Notes: generated from the sequence alone by a model not told the origin. A stretch of DNA of 33,411 nt from Sulfobacillus benefaciens (GCA_003023695.1 PXYW01000031.1:1-33411); one strand, 5' to 3'; shown: positions 1-8,675, counted from the first letter of the stretch. Numbers and translations: made by a program.

Positions 1-142
1 CTGCATAAAATTGACGAACAATATCCCCAATTTGGTCGTTTTCATGAGGCCCAATATCAACCCACACTTCTTTAGCCTGTTCCGGTTTATCGTCCGACAA
101 CTCTGTCGTATTTTTCTCTGTTAAATATAGATAATGTGGCAC
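1..142 (-). CDS. Partial N-terminus of an unidentified protein, possibly CorA-like
   Basis: The reading frame is open to the left edge, so only about 47 residues are visible. I chose the GTG at 142 because AAGGAG lies six bases upstream. The same frame stays open further upstream through ATG codons at 184 and 337, but neither has a good ribosome binding site and the longer form would cover the leader of the divergent gene at 341. The visible part ends with a stretch beginning EVWVDIGPHENDQIGDIV. That resembles the start of CorA-type magnesium transporters, where a W-[IV]-D motif is followed by a run with acidic residues before a His-rich region. The family hint is weak, because the diagnostic GMN motif would lie outside the window. 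Confidence 0.55.
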   Translation of the reverse strand, partial: MPHYLYLTEKNTTELSDDKPEQAKEVWVDIGPHENDQIGDIVRQFYA

Positions 143-340
143 CTCATTCTCCTTATAACCAATTTTAAAGGGCCGGCTACTCATGAGGCAGCGGTCCCAG
201 TGATAGCTCTCTGTCTGAAATATTTCCCTCCTTAAGACCAATGTATGCCAGGGAAGCTTTGAAGCCACACTAGTCTCGCATACCCCTACCGGGGAAGAAT
301 ACACCAGCCTTAGGAATGGTTTGTAAGGAGGAGGCATTTC

Positions 341-1258
341 ATGTCGTCTAGCAGCGCTCCCATTGACTGGAGTCCGATGGTGATCGGCTTTGCCGCTGGG
401 TTTATCTCGCGTCTCATTTCTCTTCGCACTGGACGCACTCACTACCCGGGGTACCCGTCGGGCTACATTTCCCAGCTGGCATTGGCTATCATTGCCGCCA
501 TGATTGGGTCAAGCGTCATCGTTTCTTTGGTAGGCAAAGAATTCACCGCCGCCACATTTCTCACCCTAGCGGCGACTCAGTTCCGCGACGTGCGCACAAC
601 AGAGCGAAAAACCTTGGAACAAGAGGAGGACCTCATTTTGGTCGCTCGCGGGGCTGGGTATATTGAAGGCATCGCCATTACCTATGAGGCCCGCAACTAC
701 TTAGCCATGATGGTCGCCTTGGTGACGTCGGTGGCCACCGAATATACGGGCGTGGTCATTGGGGGTGTGGTTGGCATCATCGCCATTATTATCGGCGAAG
801 TGTACATGTCCGGTCCAAAAATAGGCGACATGATTGAGGTTGAGCCCGCCAAGATCCATTTCGAAAAAGGGTCCCTGCTCTACGTCGGCGATGTGATGAT
901 GATGGAAGTGGGACTGCCCCATTCTCGTGAGCGATACCAAAAAGAAGGGATGGGGGTATTATTGACACCTAAGGGCCGACGAGGCCAAGCCGTCTTATGG
1001 AATGTGGCACAGCGCCAAGCCATCTCTCATGAAGCCGCAGCCGCTGTCGGCACTCAAAAAGATGTCGGTTATCCTGAACAAACCCCACTGTGCCGGATGG
1101 ATATGCCTAAAGGCTCAGGCCGTGCTGGGCTCTCCATTTTGCCCGTGGAGCACAACATGGAAGCCCTGATCAAAGCCATCAAAAATACCCCTGTACTGGA
1201 ATCTGGAAAATGGTCTGCAGTGACCAGTCCGGTGTTGAATCGAAAGGAGATGGAATAA
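341..1258 (+). CDS. YIEGIA-family integral membrane protein
   Basis: A protein of 305 residues carrying the family's name-giving motif YIEGIA at residues 107-112, in the context GAGYIEGIAITYEARNY. Hydrophobic segments lie at about 11-28, 44-64, 68-80 and 118-155. The C-terminal half (about 160-305) is hydrophilic and probably cytoplasmic. The start ATG follows AAGGAGGAGG with a spacing of 5-8 bases. The family is found in spore-forming Firmicutes and its biochemical role is not known to me. The gene directly downstream begins right after this stop codon and encodes the small protein that conventionally accompanies YIEGIA, so the two probably form a complex at the membrane. No convincing promoter can be read in the 150 bases upstream. 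Confidence 0.85.
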   Translation: MSSSSAPIDWSPMVIGFAAGFISRLISLRTGRTHYPGYPSGYISQLALAIIAAMIGSSVIVSLVGKEFTAATFLTLAATQFRDVRTTERKTLEQEEDLILVARGAGYIEGIAITYEARNYLAMMVALVTSVATEYTGVVIGGVVGIIAIIIGEVYMSGPKIGDMIEVEPAKIHFEKGSLLYVGDVMMMEVGLPHSRERYQKEGMGVLLTPKGRRGQAVLWNVAQRQAISHEAAAAVGTQKDVGYPEQTPLCRMDMPKGSGRAGLSILPVEHNMEALIKAIKNTPVLESGKWSAVTSPVLNRKEME

Positions 1259-1468
1259 GTGGCTGACGCCCCTACCCCAATTATGTTCGCCATTGTCACC
1301 ACACGCAAGGAATCGGTACACGGGGGCATGGCGCCGGTATTTATGGCCAGGGACGAACCTGAGCGGGACCGTATCGCAATGTGGCTTTGCCGGATTACCA
1401 ACTGCATAGCCCACGACCTCCATAACGGGACCATAGTGCTCACGGTCAATCAGGCGTCCAACGGCTAA
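1259..1468 (+). CDS. Capping complex subunit for YIEGIA
   Basis: A small protein of 69 residues starting with GTG immediately after the TAA of the YIEGIA gene. AAAGGAGA lies about eight bases upstream, inside the end of the preceding gene, so the pair is probably translated together. No signal peptide or membrane segment is visible, suggesting a soluble cytoplasmic partner. The sequence (MADAPTPIMFAIVTTRKES at the start, a DEPERDRIAMWLCRITNC segment in the middle) fits the small family named in databases as the capping complex subunit for YIEGIA. That identification rests on remembered family character plus strict adjacency. What the complex caps or regulates is unknown. Confidence 0.75.
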   Translation: MADAPTPIMFAIVTTRKESVHGGMAPVFMARDEPERDRIAMWLCRITNCIAHDLHNGTIVLTVNQASNG

Positions 1469-1491
1469 CCAGGATCAGACCAGTCACCGGC

Positions 1492-1515
1492 CTGGTATAA
1501 TGGAACATATACCAG
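1492..1515 (+). promoter_or_regulatory. -10 box inside a perfect 8+8 bp inverted repeat upstream of the PduO-type gene
   Basis: CTGGTATA (1492-1499) and TATACCAG (1508-1515) are exact reverse complements separated by eight bases. The consensus -10 hexamer TATAAT occupies 1496-1501, within the left arm and spacer. No good -35 is seen at the expected distance. Further ACCAG copies lie at 1468-1472 and 1479-1483. The arrangement suggests a regulator that occludes the promoter of the adenosyltransferase gene, but which regulator is unknown. Confidence 0.5.
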
Positions 1516-1531
1516 TGAAAAGGTGACCATG

Positions 1532-2119
1532 ATGCCTGGAAAAATTTATACTCGTCGCGGAGATGATGGACAAACACGTCTAAAAACCGGCGAACATATT
1601 GCCAAACACAGTGATCGGGTAGCGGCCTACGGTTCTTTATATGAACTGAATAGTTTCATCGGCCATGCCCGTTCGCTGTTGCATGCTGAAATGCCGCCAA
1701 CTCCCGACCTACCATGGATTCAACTAGAACTAGCACTGCGCGAGGTGCAACAGCGGTTGTTTCTCGTCGGCAGTGACTTATCCCAAAGTCCGGAGAAACG
1801 AAAAGAACCGTCGACTGTGCCCGAGCACACCCAAACCTTGGAACACTTGGTGGACCTCATGCGCGAAGCTTCTCCTCCGTGGCGCCCATTCACACTACCC
1901 GAAGGTACCCCGGCCGCCACCGCTCTTTATATGGCGACGACGGTATGCCGGCGCGCTGAACGAGAAATTTTGCGGCTAAACCAACTCGAGCCTGTGCCAA
2001 AACCCGTATTGACATTTGTCAATCGGCTTTCCGACGCCCTATTCGCTGCCGCCCGGTACGTTAATCATGTGGCTGGGGTGGCTGAAGAAGCGACCCGCTT
2101 CCCTCGCCATGGCTATTAA
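1532..2119 (+). CDS. PduO-type ATP:cob(I)alamin adenosyltransferase
   Basis: Converts cob(I)alamin and ATP to adenosylcobalamin in the cytoplasm, supplying coenzyme B12 to radical mutases and related enzymes. The N-terminal KIYTRRGDDGQTRL matches the family's ATP-binding segment (usually YT+TGD.G.T.L). The C-terminal helices carry the typical VCRRAEREILRLNQ and FVNRLSDALFAAARYVN motifs. I chose the ATG at 1532 (195 residues), which lies five bases after AAAGGTGA; the ATG at 1529 and the GTG at 1523 are alternatives closer to or within that site. The gene follows the YIEGIA pair by about 60 bases that contain its own -10 box. Its stop lies one base from that of the convergent gene at 2121. Confidence 0.9.
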   Translation: MPGKIYTRRGDDGQTRLKTGEHIAKHSDRVAAYGSLYELNSFIGHARSLLHAEMPPTPDLPWIQLELALREVQQRLFLVGSDLSQSPEKRKEPSTVPEHTQTLEHLVDLMREASPPWRPFTLPEGTPAATALYMATTVCRRAEREILRLNQLEPVPKPVLTFVNRLSDALFAAARYVNHVAGVAEEATRFPRHGY

Positions 2120-2120
2120 T

Positions 2121-2672
2121 CTAGTCTATGACAAAGAGCGGAAGCCTTAACCGCCCAGCCATTAGGGCTGCCCATAGTCCTGCCATTCCTAGCCAGAGTA
2201 GGCCCTCAATAATGTGGTCCATCCCCACCAACAAGCTCAATCCGACACCCAATGCATACCAAGGTATTACCCGTCCCGCCCAAAAATGAAAGCAGTGAGT
2301 TTCTTTAGCGGCCATAATGGCACTAGCTCCAAGGGTGAAAGCCCAGGATAACAATGATAGTGAAGGAAAAAACGCCACAACAGCTCCTGCAATTACCAGT
2401 GAACGCACTAGCCACCGCCAGTTGGAGAGCCACACCAGAAATGTCCAACCTGCTACCAGCAGCGCCACACTGGCACCCACGTGACCTACAGTTCCAACCC
2501 ACTTGATGGGTACTTCATACCCCACCCCCACCACTGCCAAAAAAAATGTAAAGACCAGCAGTGACGTTCGATAAATGCGATCCCGGCGCGCCGGGTAGGG
2601 TGGTATCGTAATTCCTGGTGGCGGCGTTAAATGCTCCGTGATTTCTTTTGATGTAAGCCGCGGCTTTGTCAA
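2121..2672 (-). CDS. Small integral membrane protein, DUF2301-like
   Basis: A protein of 183 residues with about six hydrophobic segments (roughly 33-52, 60-80, 86-108, 110-122, 135-150 and 155-175) after a hydrophilic N-terminus of about 30 residues. The segment KETHCFHFWAGR (123-134) resembles the conserved loop of the DUF2301 membrane family; I hold this assignment tentatively. The start is TTG, overlapping the TGA stop of dnaE as TTGA, with an excellent AAGGAGGTG five bases upstream. It is therefore translationally coupled to dnaE and is the last gene of the long minus-strand series. Function unknown. Confidence 0.75.
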   Translation of the reverse strand: MTKPRLTSKEITEHLTPPPGITIPPYPARRDRIYRTSLLVFTFFLAVVGVGYEVPIKWVGTVGHVGASVALLVAGWTFLVWLSNWRWLVRSLVIAGAVVAFFPSLSLLSWAFTLGASAIMAAKETHCFHFWAGRVIPWYALGVGLSLLVGMDHIIEGLLWLGMAGLWAALMAGRLRLPLFVID

Positions 2673-5437
2673 CGCGGCACCTCCTTCAGCCTTTCTACTT
2701 GCCGTCCGGCAGCCAATACCCCGTCAATCTCCCGCAATGTTGCTAAAGCTTGCCAGTGAGTATCCATCGTGATTCCTGGGATAGGCCGACCACGCCCTTC
2801 AGGCGTCGCTAGCACAATCGCTTCGGAACCTCGCCAATCCTTTGCCACCCTGGCGACTTGTTCTGCCACGGATTCCCACTGAGCCTGGGCATCAAGGCGG
2901 ACATAAATAGGCCCTACTGCCACTGGCCAACGCCAGCCTAAAATGCTTCGAGCATCAAACTTGCCACGGACACGAGAACCATCTTCCTCTCGATCCTCGA
3001 ACCATGACATCTGTGTGGGTTTGCGTCCATTCCCTGCAACCTCGGCAAACGCTCCCGCATCATCCAAAGCCTCACACACCCTTTCCCCCAGTTTGCGTCC
3101 AACCCGAGAGATGAAGTCGTCCCAGTTCCGATACAGGCCCCGGTTCTCGCGATCGTGGACGATAATCGTGGCGGCTTCTTGGGTAACACCGCGCACCGCT
3201 GCCAGACCCACACGAATTCTACCACTTTCTGCTACATAACGAATTCCGCTACGATTGATGTCGGGCGGATAGAACTCAATACCGGACGCTGCTACGATGT
3301 CTACCGTCTTTTGCAAACGTGCCAGATCTGCCAAGGTGCTCAGTTCCGCCGCCCAAAACTCCAAGGGATGATGCGCCTTTAGATAGGCGACATAATAGCT
3401 AAGGCTCCCATAGGCTGCCGCATGGGACTTATTAAATCCGTAATCCGCAAATGCCGTTATTTGGCGCCATAACTCTTGGGCGGCACTAGGCTCCATGCCG
3501 CGACCCTCTAATGCCGCAATCAATCGGCTCCGCTCACTGTCTAAAAGGGCCCGGTCTTTTTTACTAATAGCCCGGCGGAACAAATCAGCTTCAGCCCAAG
3601 TGTATCCGGCCAATTCCCGAATCACCATCATAAGCTGTTCCTGGTACACCAAAATTCCATAGGTTTCGGGAACCAATCGCGCTATGCGATCCCCTTCACC
3701 TGGTCGCCATTGCCGCCGCCGGGCCAAAAAACGGGATATATTATCCATTGGACCTGGCCGGTAAAGAGCCACCACAGTCATCACATCCTCCATCGACTGC
3801 GGTCTTAAAGCGCGCAACAATTCCACCACGCCCGCTCCATCAAGTTGAAATACCGCCTCAGTATCACCGCGTCCCAGCAGTTTCAAGGTTTTGCTATCGC
3901 GTGGATCTAAAGTTGCCAGTGATCTCCCTGTGGTACCGGTTGCCTCTTCAACTTGTTGAAGGACAGTTAACGTACGAAGTCCGAGCAAATCAAGCTTTAA
4001 AAGCCCTAATCGCTCTAATGAGACCATTTCCATTTGGGTCACCAAATGACCCTCTTCCCGATGACATGGCACCCAATTACGAATCGGTCCCGGCGCGACG
4101 ATGACCCCCGCGGCATGAATTGATGCGTGACGCGGTAGTCCTTCGAGTTTTTGCGACACTTGGCTCCATCGTCCCGATTCGTCGATTTTATTCATCTGCT
4201 CCGCCACTCTGGATACATCTTGTCCTGGGGCAATGGCTGCCGCCACTTGATCAACCAAGGCTGGAGCTATCCCCAAAACCCTCCCTACATCACGCGTCAC
4301 CGCACGTGCTCCCAAAGTCCCAAAGGTGCCAATTTGAGCCACCCGATCGGCACCCCATCGGCGTCGCAAGTACTCGATGAGTTCATAACGGCGTTCGTAA
4401 TCAAAATCGAGGTCTATGTCCGGCATAGACTTGCGTGCCGGATTCAAAAACCTTTCAAAAATCAGGCCATGGGATAGGGGATCGATATCGGTAATGCCCA
4501 ACGCGTACGACACTAAACTCCCGGCCGCCGAGCCGCGGCCCGGGCCCACTCTAATATTGCACTCGCGAGCAAATTGCACCAGATCCGCAACAATTAGAAA
4601 GTATCCGGAAAATCCTAGGGAATCAATAATCTCCAATTCCTGGTCTCGCCTGTTTAGAATCTCTAGCGTCAAATAAGAAAATCGACGGTTTAGTCCTTGG
4701 TCGACTAGCCTTTTTAATGCCTGCCGTTCTTCATCAACGGACTCATTGCTGCGCGGCAGTTTGAAATCGCCATTGGGCAGCACGGTTTCCGGGGGCTTTT
4801 CCTGAAAGATGTGTTTGTGCCATTCGAGAGGATACCGTGACAACAATTCTGGTTCCGGTGGCAGCGGCTGGAGCTGGGGCAGGGTTCTTGGGTCGTGGCC
4901 ACCAATTTGCGCCAATACCCGATAAGCATCATCGTCTCTGGGATCATGCCAACGAATAGGCCAAGCCGGCAGCCACCATCCACGAGGGGCCTGGGCCACC
5001 GCCTCACCAGGTGGCCACATTTCTTCGACCACGGCAAAGAAGTGGTAATCCCTTAATCCTTCCCACAGCCCTGGCGCCAAAGGAGAATCCTTGGCCCACA
5101 CTACCACAACATCGGGTGACTGTATTGCAGCGACCGTGTAGGGGTCGGTTGCTTCCATCAATCCGCATAAATGTCGCCATCCTTGAGGGGTCATGGCATA
5201 GAGCCGCAATGGATGCGTGTCGGATTCCATGTGCACATTGAGGGTGACCCCGATCCAAGGCGTGAGTCCCCGGGCTCTGGCCTCACGATCAAAAATTTCT
5301 GCTCCTGCTAGTGTTTCCCAATCCGCGAGTCCAACGTGACGGTAGCCTAACCGCGCTAACGCATTAAGACCTGGCTCAAAGCGCCATGTCGAGCGGAGTA
5401 CAGAATATCCGGACCAGATGTTGAGAAGCGGCGTCAC
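2669..5437 (-). CDS. dnaE: DNA polymerase III alpha subunit (DnaE), short form with degenerate PHP domain
   Basis: Replicative family C polymerase of 922 residues; the usual length is about 1,100 or more. The polymerase core is intact: GPGRGSAAGSLVSYALG (298-314), the catalytic PDIDLDF (339-345), the third catalytic Asp in KLDLLGLRTLT (D483), ALYRPGP, and FADYGFNKSHAAAYGSLSY. Two regions are abnormal. The PHP domain has lost its metal-binding signature: where family members read LHVHSEYS and TDHG, this one reads LNIWSGYS (5-12) and ADWE (38-41). After the polymerase core the sequence runs to a short C-terminal domain without a recognisable OB fold. In PolC-containing Firmicutes, DnaE typically extends primers on the lagging strand; whether PolC is present here is outside the window. 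Start GTG at 5437, with GAGG about seven bases upstream, 17 bases after typA. Confidence 0.93.
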   Translation of the reverse strand: MTPLLNIWSGYSVLRSTWRFEPGLNALARLGYRHVGLADWETLAGAEIFDREARARGLTPWIGVTLNVHMESDTHPLRLYAMTPQGWRHLCGLMEATDPYTVAAIQSPDVVVVWAKDSPLAPGLWEGLRDYHFFAVVEEMWPPGEAVAQAPRGWWLPAWPIRWHDPRDDDAYRVLAQIGGHDPRTLPQLQPLPPEPELLSRYPLEWHKHIFQEKPPETVLPNGDFKLPRSNESVDEERQALKRLVDQGLNRRFSYLTLEILNRRDQELEIIDSLGFSGYFLIVADLVQFARECNIRVGPGRGSAAGSLVSYALGITDIDPLSHGLIFERFLNPARKSMPDIDLDFDYERRYELIEYLRRRWGADRVAQIGTFGTLGARAVTRDVGRVLGIAPALVDQVAAAIAPGQDVSRVAEQMNKIDESGRWSQVSQKLEGLPRHASIHAAGVIVAPGPIRNWVPCHREEGHLVTQMEMVSLERLGLLKLDLLGLRTLTVLQQVEEATGTTGRSLATLDPRDSKTLKLLGRGDTEAVFQLDGAGVVELLRALRPQSMEDVMTVVALYRPGPMDNISRFLARRRQWRPGEGDRIARLVPETYGILVYQEQLMMVIRELAGYTWAEADLFRRAISKKDRALLDSERSRLIAALEGRGMEPSAAQELWRQITAFADYGFNKSHAAAYGSLSYYVAYLKAHHPLEFWAAELSTLADLARLQKTVDIVAASGIEFYPPDINRSGIRYVAESGRIRVGLAAVRGVTQEAATIIVHDRENRGLYRNWDDFISRVGRKLGERVCEALDDAGAFAEVAGNGRKPTQMSWFEDREEDGSRVRGKFDARSILGWRWPVAVGPIYVRLDAQAQWESVAEQVARVAKDWRGSEAIVLATPEGRGRPIPGITMDTHWQALATLREIDGVLAAGRQVERLKEVPR

Positions 5438-5454
5438 CTCACACCCTCACTTCG

Positions 5455-7275
5455 TCAAACTTTCTGGATTCGTTCCCGCTTGCGCTGATTACGATCCAGG
5501 GTGGCCTTGCGCAATCGCACACTTTTTGGCGTAATCTCCACAAGCTCATCCGCCTTTACATACTCCAACGCTGCATCCAGGGTAAGCGTCCTCGGAGGGG
5601 TGAGCCGGATTCCCTCTTCAGCGGTGGCATTACGCATATTCGTCACATGTTTTTTCTTACAGACATTGAGCTCCAAGTCCGTGGGACGGCTGTTTTCGCC
5701 TACCACCATCCCCACATACACCGGAGTGCCGGGTCCAATAAACAGCACTCCTCTCTCTTGCGCATTATCGAGCGCATAAGAAGTAGCCACCCCAGACTCA
5801 ATCGCTACCAGCGCTCCGCGGGGCATTTCTTCAATCGGTCCAGAGTACGGTGCATAACCTTCAAACAAATGATTCATCACCCCATAGCCACGGGTTTGGT
5901 TGACAAACGCCGAACGAAATCCCAATAATCCACGAGCGCTGATGATAAATTCTAAACGGGTTTGCCCCGGCCCCGCTTGTCCCATTTGAACCATCGTTGC
6001 CTTGCGGGGCCCCAATATCTCCATCACGGCCCCAACATATTCATCGGGCACATCAAGAAACAAGCGTTCCGTAGGTTCCAGCAACCCTTCAGGTCCTTGA
6101 TGCATAATCACCTCGGGTTTGGAAACCTCCATTTCGTAACCCTCACGCCGCATTTCTTCAAGAAGGATGCCCAAGTGCAATTCGCCACGACCAGACACAC
6201 GAAAAATTTCTGCGTCTTCGGTTTCTTCCACCCGCAATGCCACGTTGCGCTCCTGTTCGCGCAACAGCCGTTCTCGCAAATGCCGAGAGGTAACAAACTG
6301 GCCTTCTTGTCCAGCAAACGGGCTGGTATTGACGCCAACTAAAATGGTCAAAGTGGGTTCATCCACCTTCACCGGTGGCAATGGCGACGGATTTTCCGGG
6401 TCGGTAATGGTGTCGCCAATCGTCACGTTGTTAAGTCCCGACAAGGTGACAATGTCTCCCACAATGGCGTTATCCAATTCAACTCGTTTAAGGCCCATGC
6501 GGCCAAATACTTTGGTTACCCGAGAACGGGTAACCCCCCCATCGTGGTCGACAATCCCAACCATTTGCCCTGGCGCAATTTTTCCTTGGCGAATACGTCC
6601 GATGGCCAGCCGTCCCACATACTCGTCATGGTCCAACGTGGTTACCAAAAGCTGCAAGGGCTGGGTCTCGTCGCCGACAGGACACGGCACCGCACTGATT
6701 ATGGTTTGGAACAGCACAGACAAATTTCCCTCACCGGACAAATCTGTTTCACGCGATGCAATGCCCTGTTTGGCGGAGGCATAAATGACTGGAAACTCAA
6801 GCTGTTCGTCGTTAGCCTCTAAGTCAATGAACAACTCTAACACCTGTTCCAATACTTCTTCGGGACGCACTCCCTCACGATCCATTTTGTTTAGCACCAC
6901 AACCGGCTTGATGCCCCACGATAACGCTTTTTGCAACACATATCGGGTCTGCGGCATTGGACCTTCGTTGGCATCGACAACCAAAAGGGCACCGTCAACC
7001 ATGCTTAAGATGCGTTCCACTTCACCACCAAAGTCAGCATGCCCGGGAGTGTCAACAATATTGATGGTCACGTCCTGATAACGCACCGCCGTAGTTTTCG
7101 CCAAAATTGTGATTCCACGTTCCCTCTCTAAATCATTGGAATCCATCACACGTTCAGTCATTTGGCTAGGATCCCGAAATATGCCGCTCTGCTTGAGCAT
7201 GGCATCTACCAACGTGGTTTTGCCGTGGTCCACGTGCGCGATGATAGCCACGTTTCGTATGTCACGCCGTTCCAT
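5455..7275 (-). CDS. typA: Ribosome-associated translational GTPase TypA/BipA
   Basis: A protein of 606 residues, full length for the family. The GTPase motifs are clear: AHVDHGKTT (13-21, P-loop), RERGITI (51-57), DTPGHADF (75-82) and NKMD (129-132). EF-G-like domains follow, then the TypA-specific C-terminal domain containing RLEFIISARGLLGFRS and a basic tail. TypA binds the 70S ribosome and acts in ribosome assembly and stress or cold adaptation. GGAGG lies about 11 bases before the ATG. The gene sits 31 bases downstream of murD and 17 bases upstream of dnaE in a tight unidirectional run. Confidence 0.97.
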   Translation of the reverse strand: MERRDIRNVAIIAHVDHGKTTLVDAMLKQSGIFRDPSQMTERVMDSNDLERERGITILAKTTAVRYQDVTINIVDTPGHADFGGEVERILSMVDGALLVVDANEGPMPQTRYVLQKALSWGIKPVVVLNKMDREGVRPEEVLEQVLELFIDLEANDEQLEFPVIYASAKQGIASRETDLSGEGNLSVLFQTIISAVPCPVGDETQPLQLLVTTLDHDEYVGRLAIGRIRQGKIAPGQMVGIVDHDGGVTRSRVTKVFGRMGLKRVELDNAIVGDIVTLSGLNNVTIGDTITDPENPSPLPPVKVDEPTLTILVGVNTSPFAGQEGQFVTSRHLRERLLREQERNVALRVEETEDAEIFRVSGRGELHLGILLEEMRREGYEMEVSKPEVIMHQGPEGLLEPTERLFLDVPDEYVGAVMEILGPRKATMVQMGQAGPGQTRLEFIISARGLLGFRSAFVNQTRGYGVMNHLFEGYAPYSGPIEEMPRGALVAIESGVATSYALDNAQERGVLFIGPGTPVYVGMVVGENSRPTDLELNVCKKKHVTNMRNATAEEGIRLTPPRTLTLDAALEYVKADELVEITPKSVRLRKATLDRNQRKRERIQKV

Positions 7276-7306
7276 TCTTTAAAAACCTCCAATATAGGCG
7301 AAGTCC

Positions 7307-8674
7307 CTACAAACCTTCGACAAGTTCGCGAAAGCGCTGGCCACGCTCTTCAAAGTTCAAAAACATATCATAACTCGCCGAGGCGGGAGAAAGCAACACG
7401 ACGTCGCCGGGCCGAGCCGCATTTCTAGCCGCGACCACTGCCATCGCCAAATCGCTCACCTGTTGCACGGGAATTTGACAACCGCTATTTTGTACCGCAT
7501 GAGCAATTTTTTCCCCTGTCTGCCCTAAGACGATGACCGCGCGAACGGTGCTCTCGGCAATGGCCCGCCCTAATATCTGATAATCTAGATGCTTGTCATA
7601 ACCACCCGCAATTAATACGATAGGTTGCTTGATAGCATTCAAAGCAGCCATCGTCCGATCTGGGGCGGTGGCAATCGAATCGTTGATATATATGATACTA
7701 TCATGCTCGCGCACCTTTTCCAACCGATGCGGCACACCGGTAAAGGTTCCTAAGACCTCGGCTATCGCGTCTGGATGGCCTCCGGCCATCATATGCAAGG
7801 CAATTGCCGCTAAAGCATTAGCGACATTATGCTCGCCAGGAATTTTCAACTGTTCTTGGCTAATAATGGGGACACGCTCTCCTTCGGATTGCCATACCAA
7901 CCATCCGCGATCTAAACCTGAGCCATGAGATGGCATCTTTTGCTGTGAAAACCATATCGGTGTCGCACGATGACCCCTAAATAAGGTTTCCAACCCGGGG
8001 TCATCTGCCGGTAGCAACGCCCAGTCCTCATCCGACTGAAAATCCCAAATATGGGCTTTAGCTGCTCGGTAGGCGGCAAAATTGCCATGGATGTCCAAGT
8101 GATTGGGGGATAAATTCAAGATTGCTGCCCCATGAGGGCTCAGGGTGACCAGTTCCAACTGAAAACTAGAAAGTTCCATGACCACCCAATCCAAGGGGTG
8201 AATTTGATCCAATTGGGGCAACAGTGACGTCCCAATATTTCCCCCGACGTATACGGGATGTCGACCATCTTTTTTCAGTCCCATGCCCACTAAAGTTGTC
8301 GTCGTGGTCTTGCCTGCGGAACCGGTGATGCCAATTATCGGGGCAGGGCATAATTCAAAGAACAAATTAGTTTCGCAAGTAATACGAGTTCCCTGTGATG
8401 CCAACGCATGAATTTCCGGCACATCTTTTTTCATCCCAGGCGTCACATACACTTCTTGCAACGGCCAATCGGTTAAATCTTGCAAATACCCATCACCCGC
8501 CGCGATCTGCACTTGATCGGATTTTACCCCCAAGTGTGCTAAAGTCTCTTCAATGGCAGTCCTCGGTCTACGATCGGCCACCGCCACAGCAATTCCCCGA
8601 TCCAAAAAAAAGCGAACCAGGGGTTGATTATTCACCCCTAGTCCGATAATTCCCACTTGTGGCGTGCCACCCAT
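7307..8674 (-). CDS. murD: UDP-N-acetylmuramoyl-L-alanine--D-glutamate ligase
   Basis: Cytoplasmic Mur ligase of 455 residues that adds D-Glu to UDP-MurNAc-L-Ala in peptidoglycan synthesis. Visible are an N-terminal nucleotide-binding fold (IGLGVNNQPLV), the ATP P-loop ITGSAGKTTTTT (116-127), the central LSSFQLE and LSPNHLDIHG motifs, and the C-terminal NDSIATAPDRTMAAL and LIAGGYDKHLD motifs specific for MurD. The P-loop reads GSAGKTT rather than the more usual GTNGKTT. It starts one base after the aminotransferase stop. The gene is away from the usual dcw cluster: no other mur, fts or mra gene is in the window. Confidence 0.95.
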   Translation of the reverse strand: MGGTPQVGIIGLGVNNQPLVRFFLDRGIAVAVADRRPRTAIEETLAHLGVKSDQVQIAAGDGYLQDLTDWPLQEVYVTPGMKKDVPEIHALASQGTRITCETNLFFELCPAPIIGITGSAGKTTTTTLVGMGLKKDGRHPVYVGGNIGTSLLPQLDQIHPLDWVVMELSSFQLELVTLSPHGAAILNLSPNHLDIHGNFAAYRAAKAHIWDFQSDEDWALLPADDPGLETLFRGHRATPIWFSQQKMPSHGSGLDRGWLVWQSEGERVPIISQEQLKIPGEHNVANALAAIALHMMAGGHPDAIAEVLGTFTGVPHRLEKVREHDSIIYINDSIATAPDRTMAALNAIKQPIVLIAGGYDKHLDYQILGRAIAESTVRAVIVLGQTGEKIAHAVQNSGCQIPVQQVSDLAMAVVAARNAARPGDVVLLSPASASYDMFLNFEERGQRFRELVEGL

Positions 8675-8675
8675 A

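Noticed and set aside
206..213. Strong AAGGAGGG on the minus strand
   Set aside because: It resembles a ribosome binding site, but no ATG, GTG or TTG follows at a workable distance.
240..251. CATACATT on the minus strand as a sigma-E -10 upstream of the left-edge gene
   Set aside because: The hexamer-like match is good but no sigma-E -35 (with ATA) occurs at the required distance.
281..294. CCCC/GGGG inverted repeat upstream of the YIEGIA gene and the nearby CATACCCCTA as a sigma-K -10
   Set aside because: The stem is four pairs only, and the -10 spacing differs from the sigma-K pattern with no matching -35.
3748..4676. Several plus-strand ORFs of 86-118 residues inside dnaE
   Set aside because: They are antisense shadows of a strongly conserved polymerase; none has a ribosome binding site or protein-like pattern.
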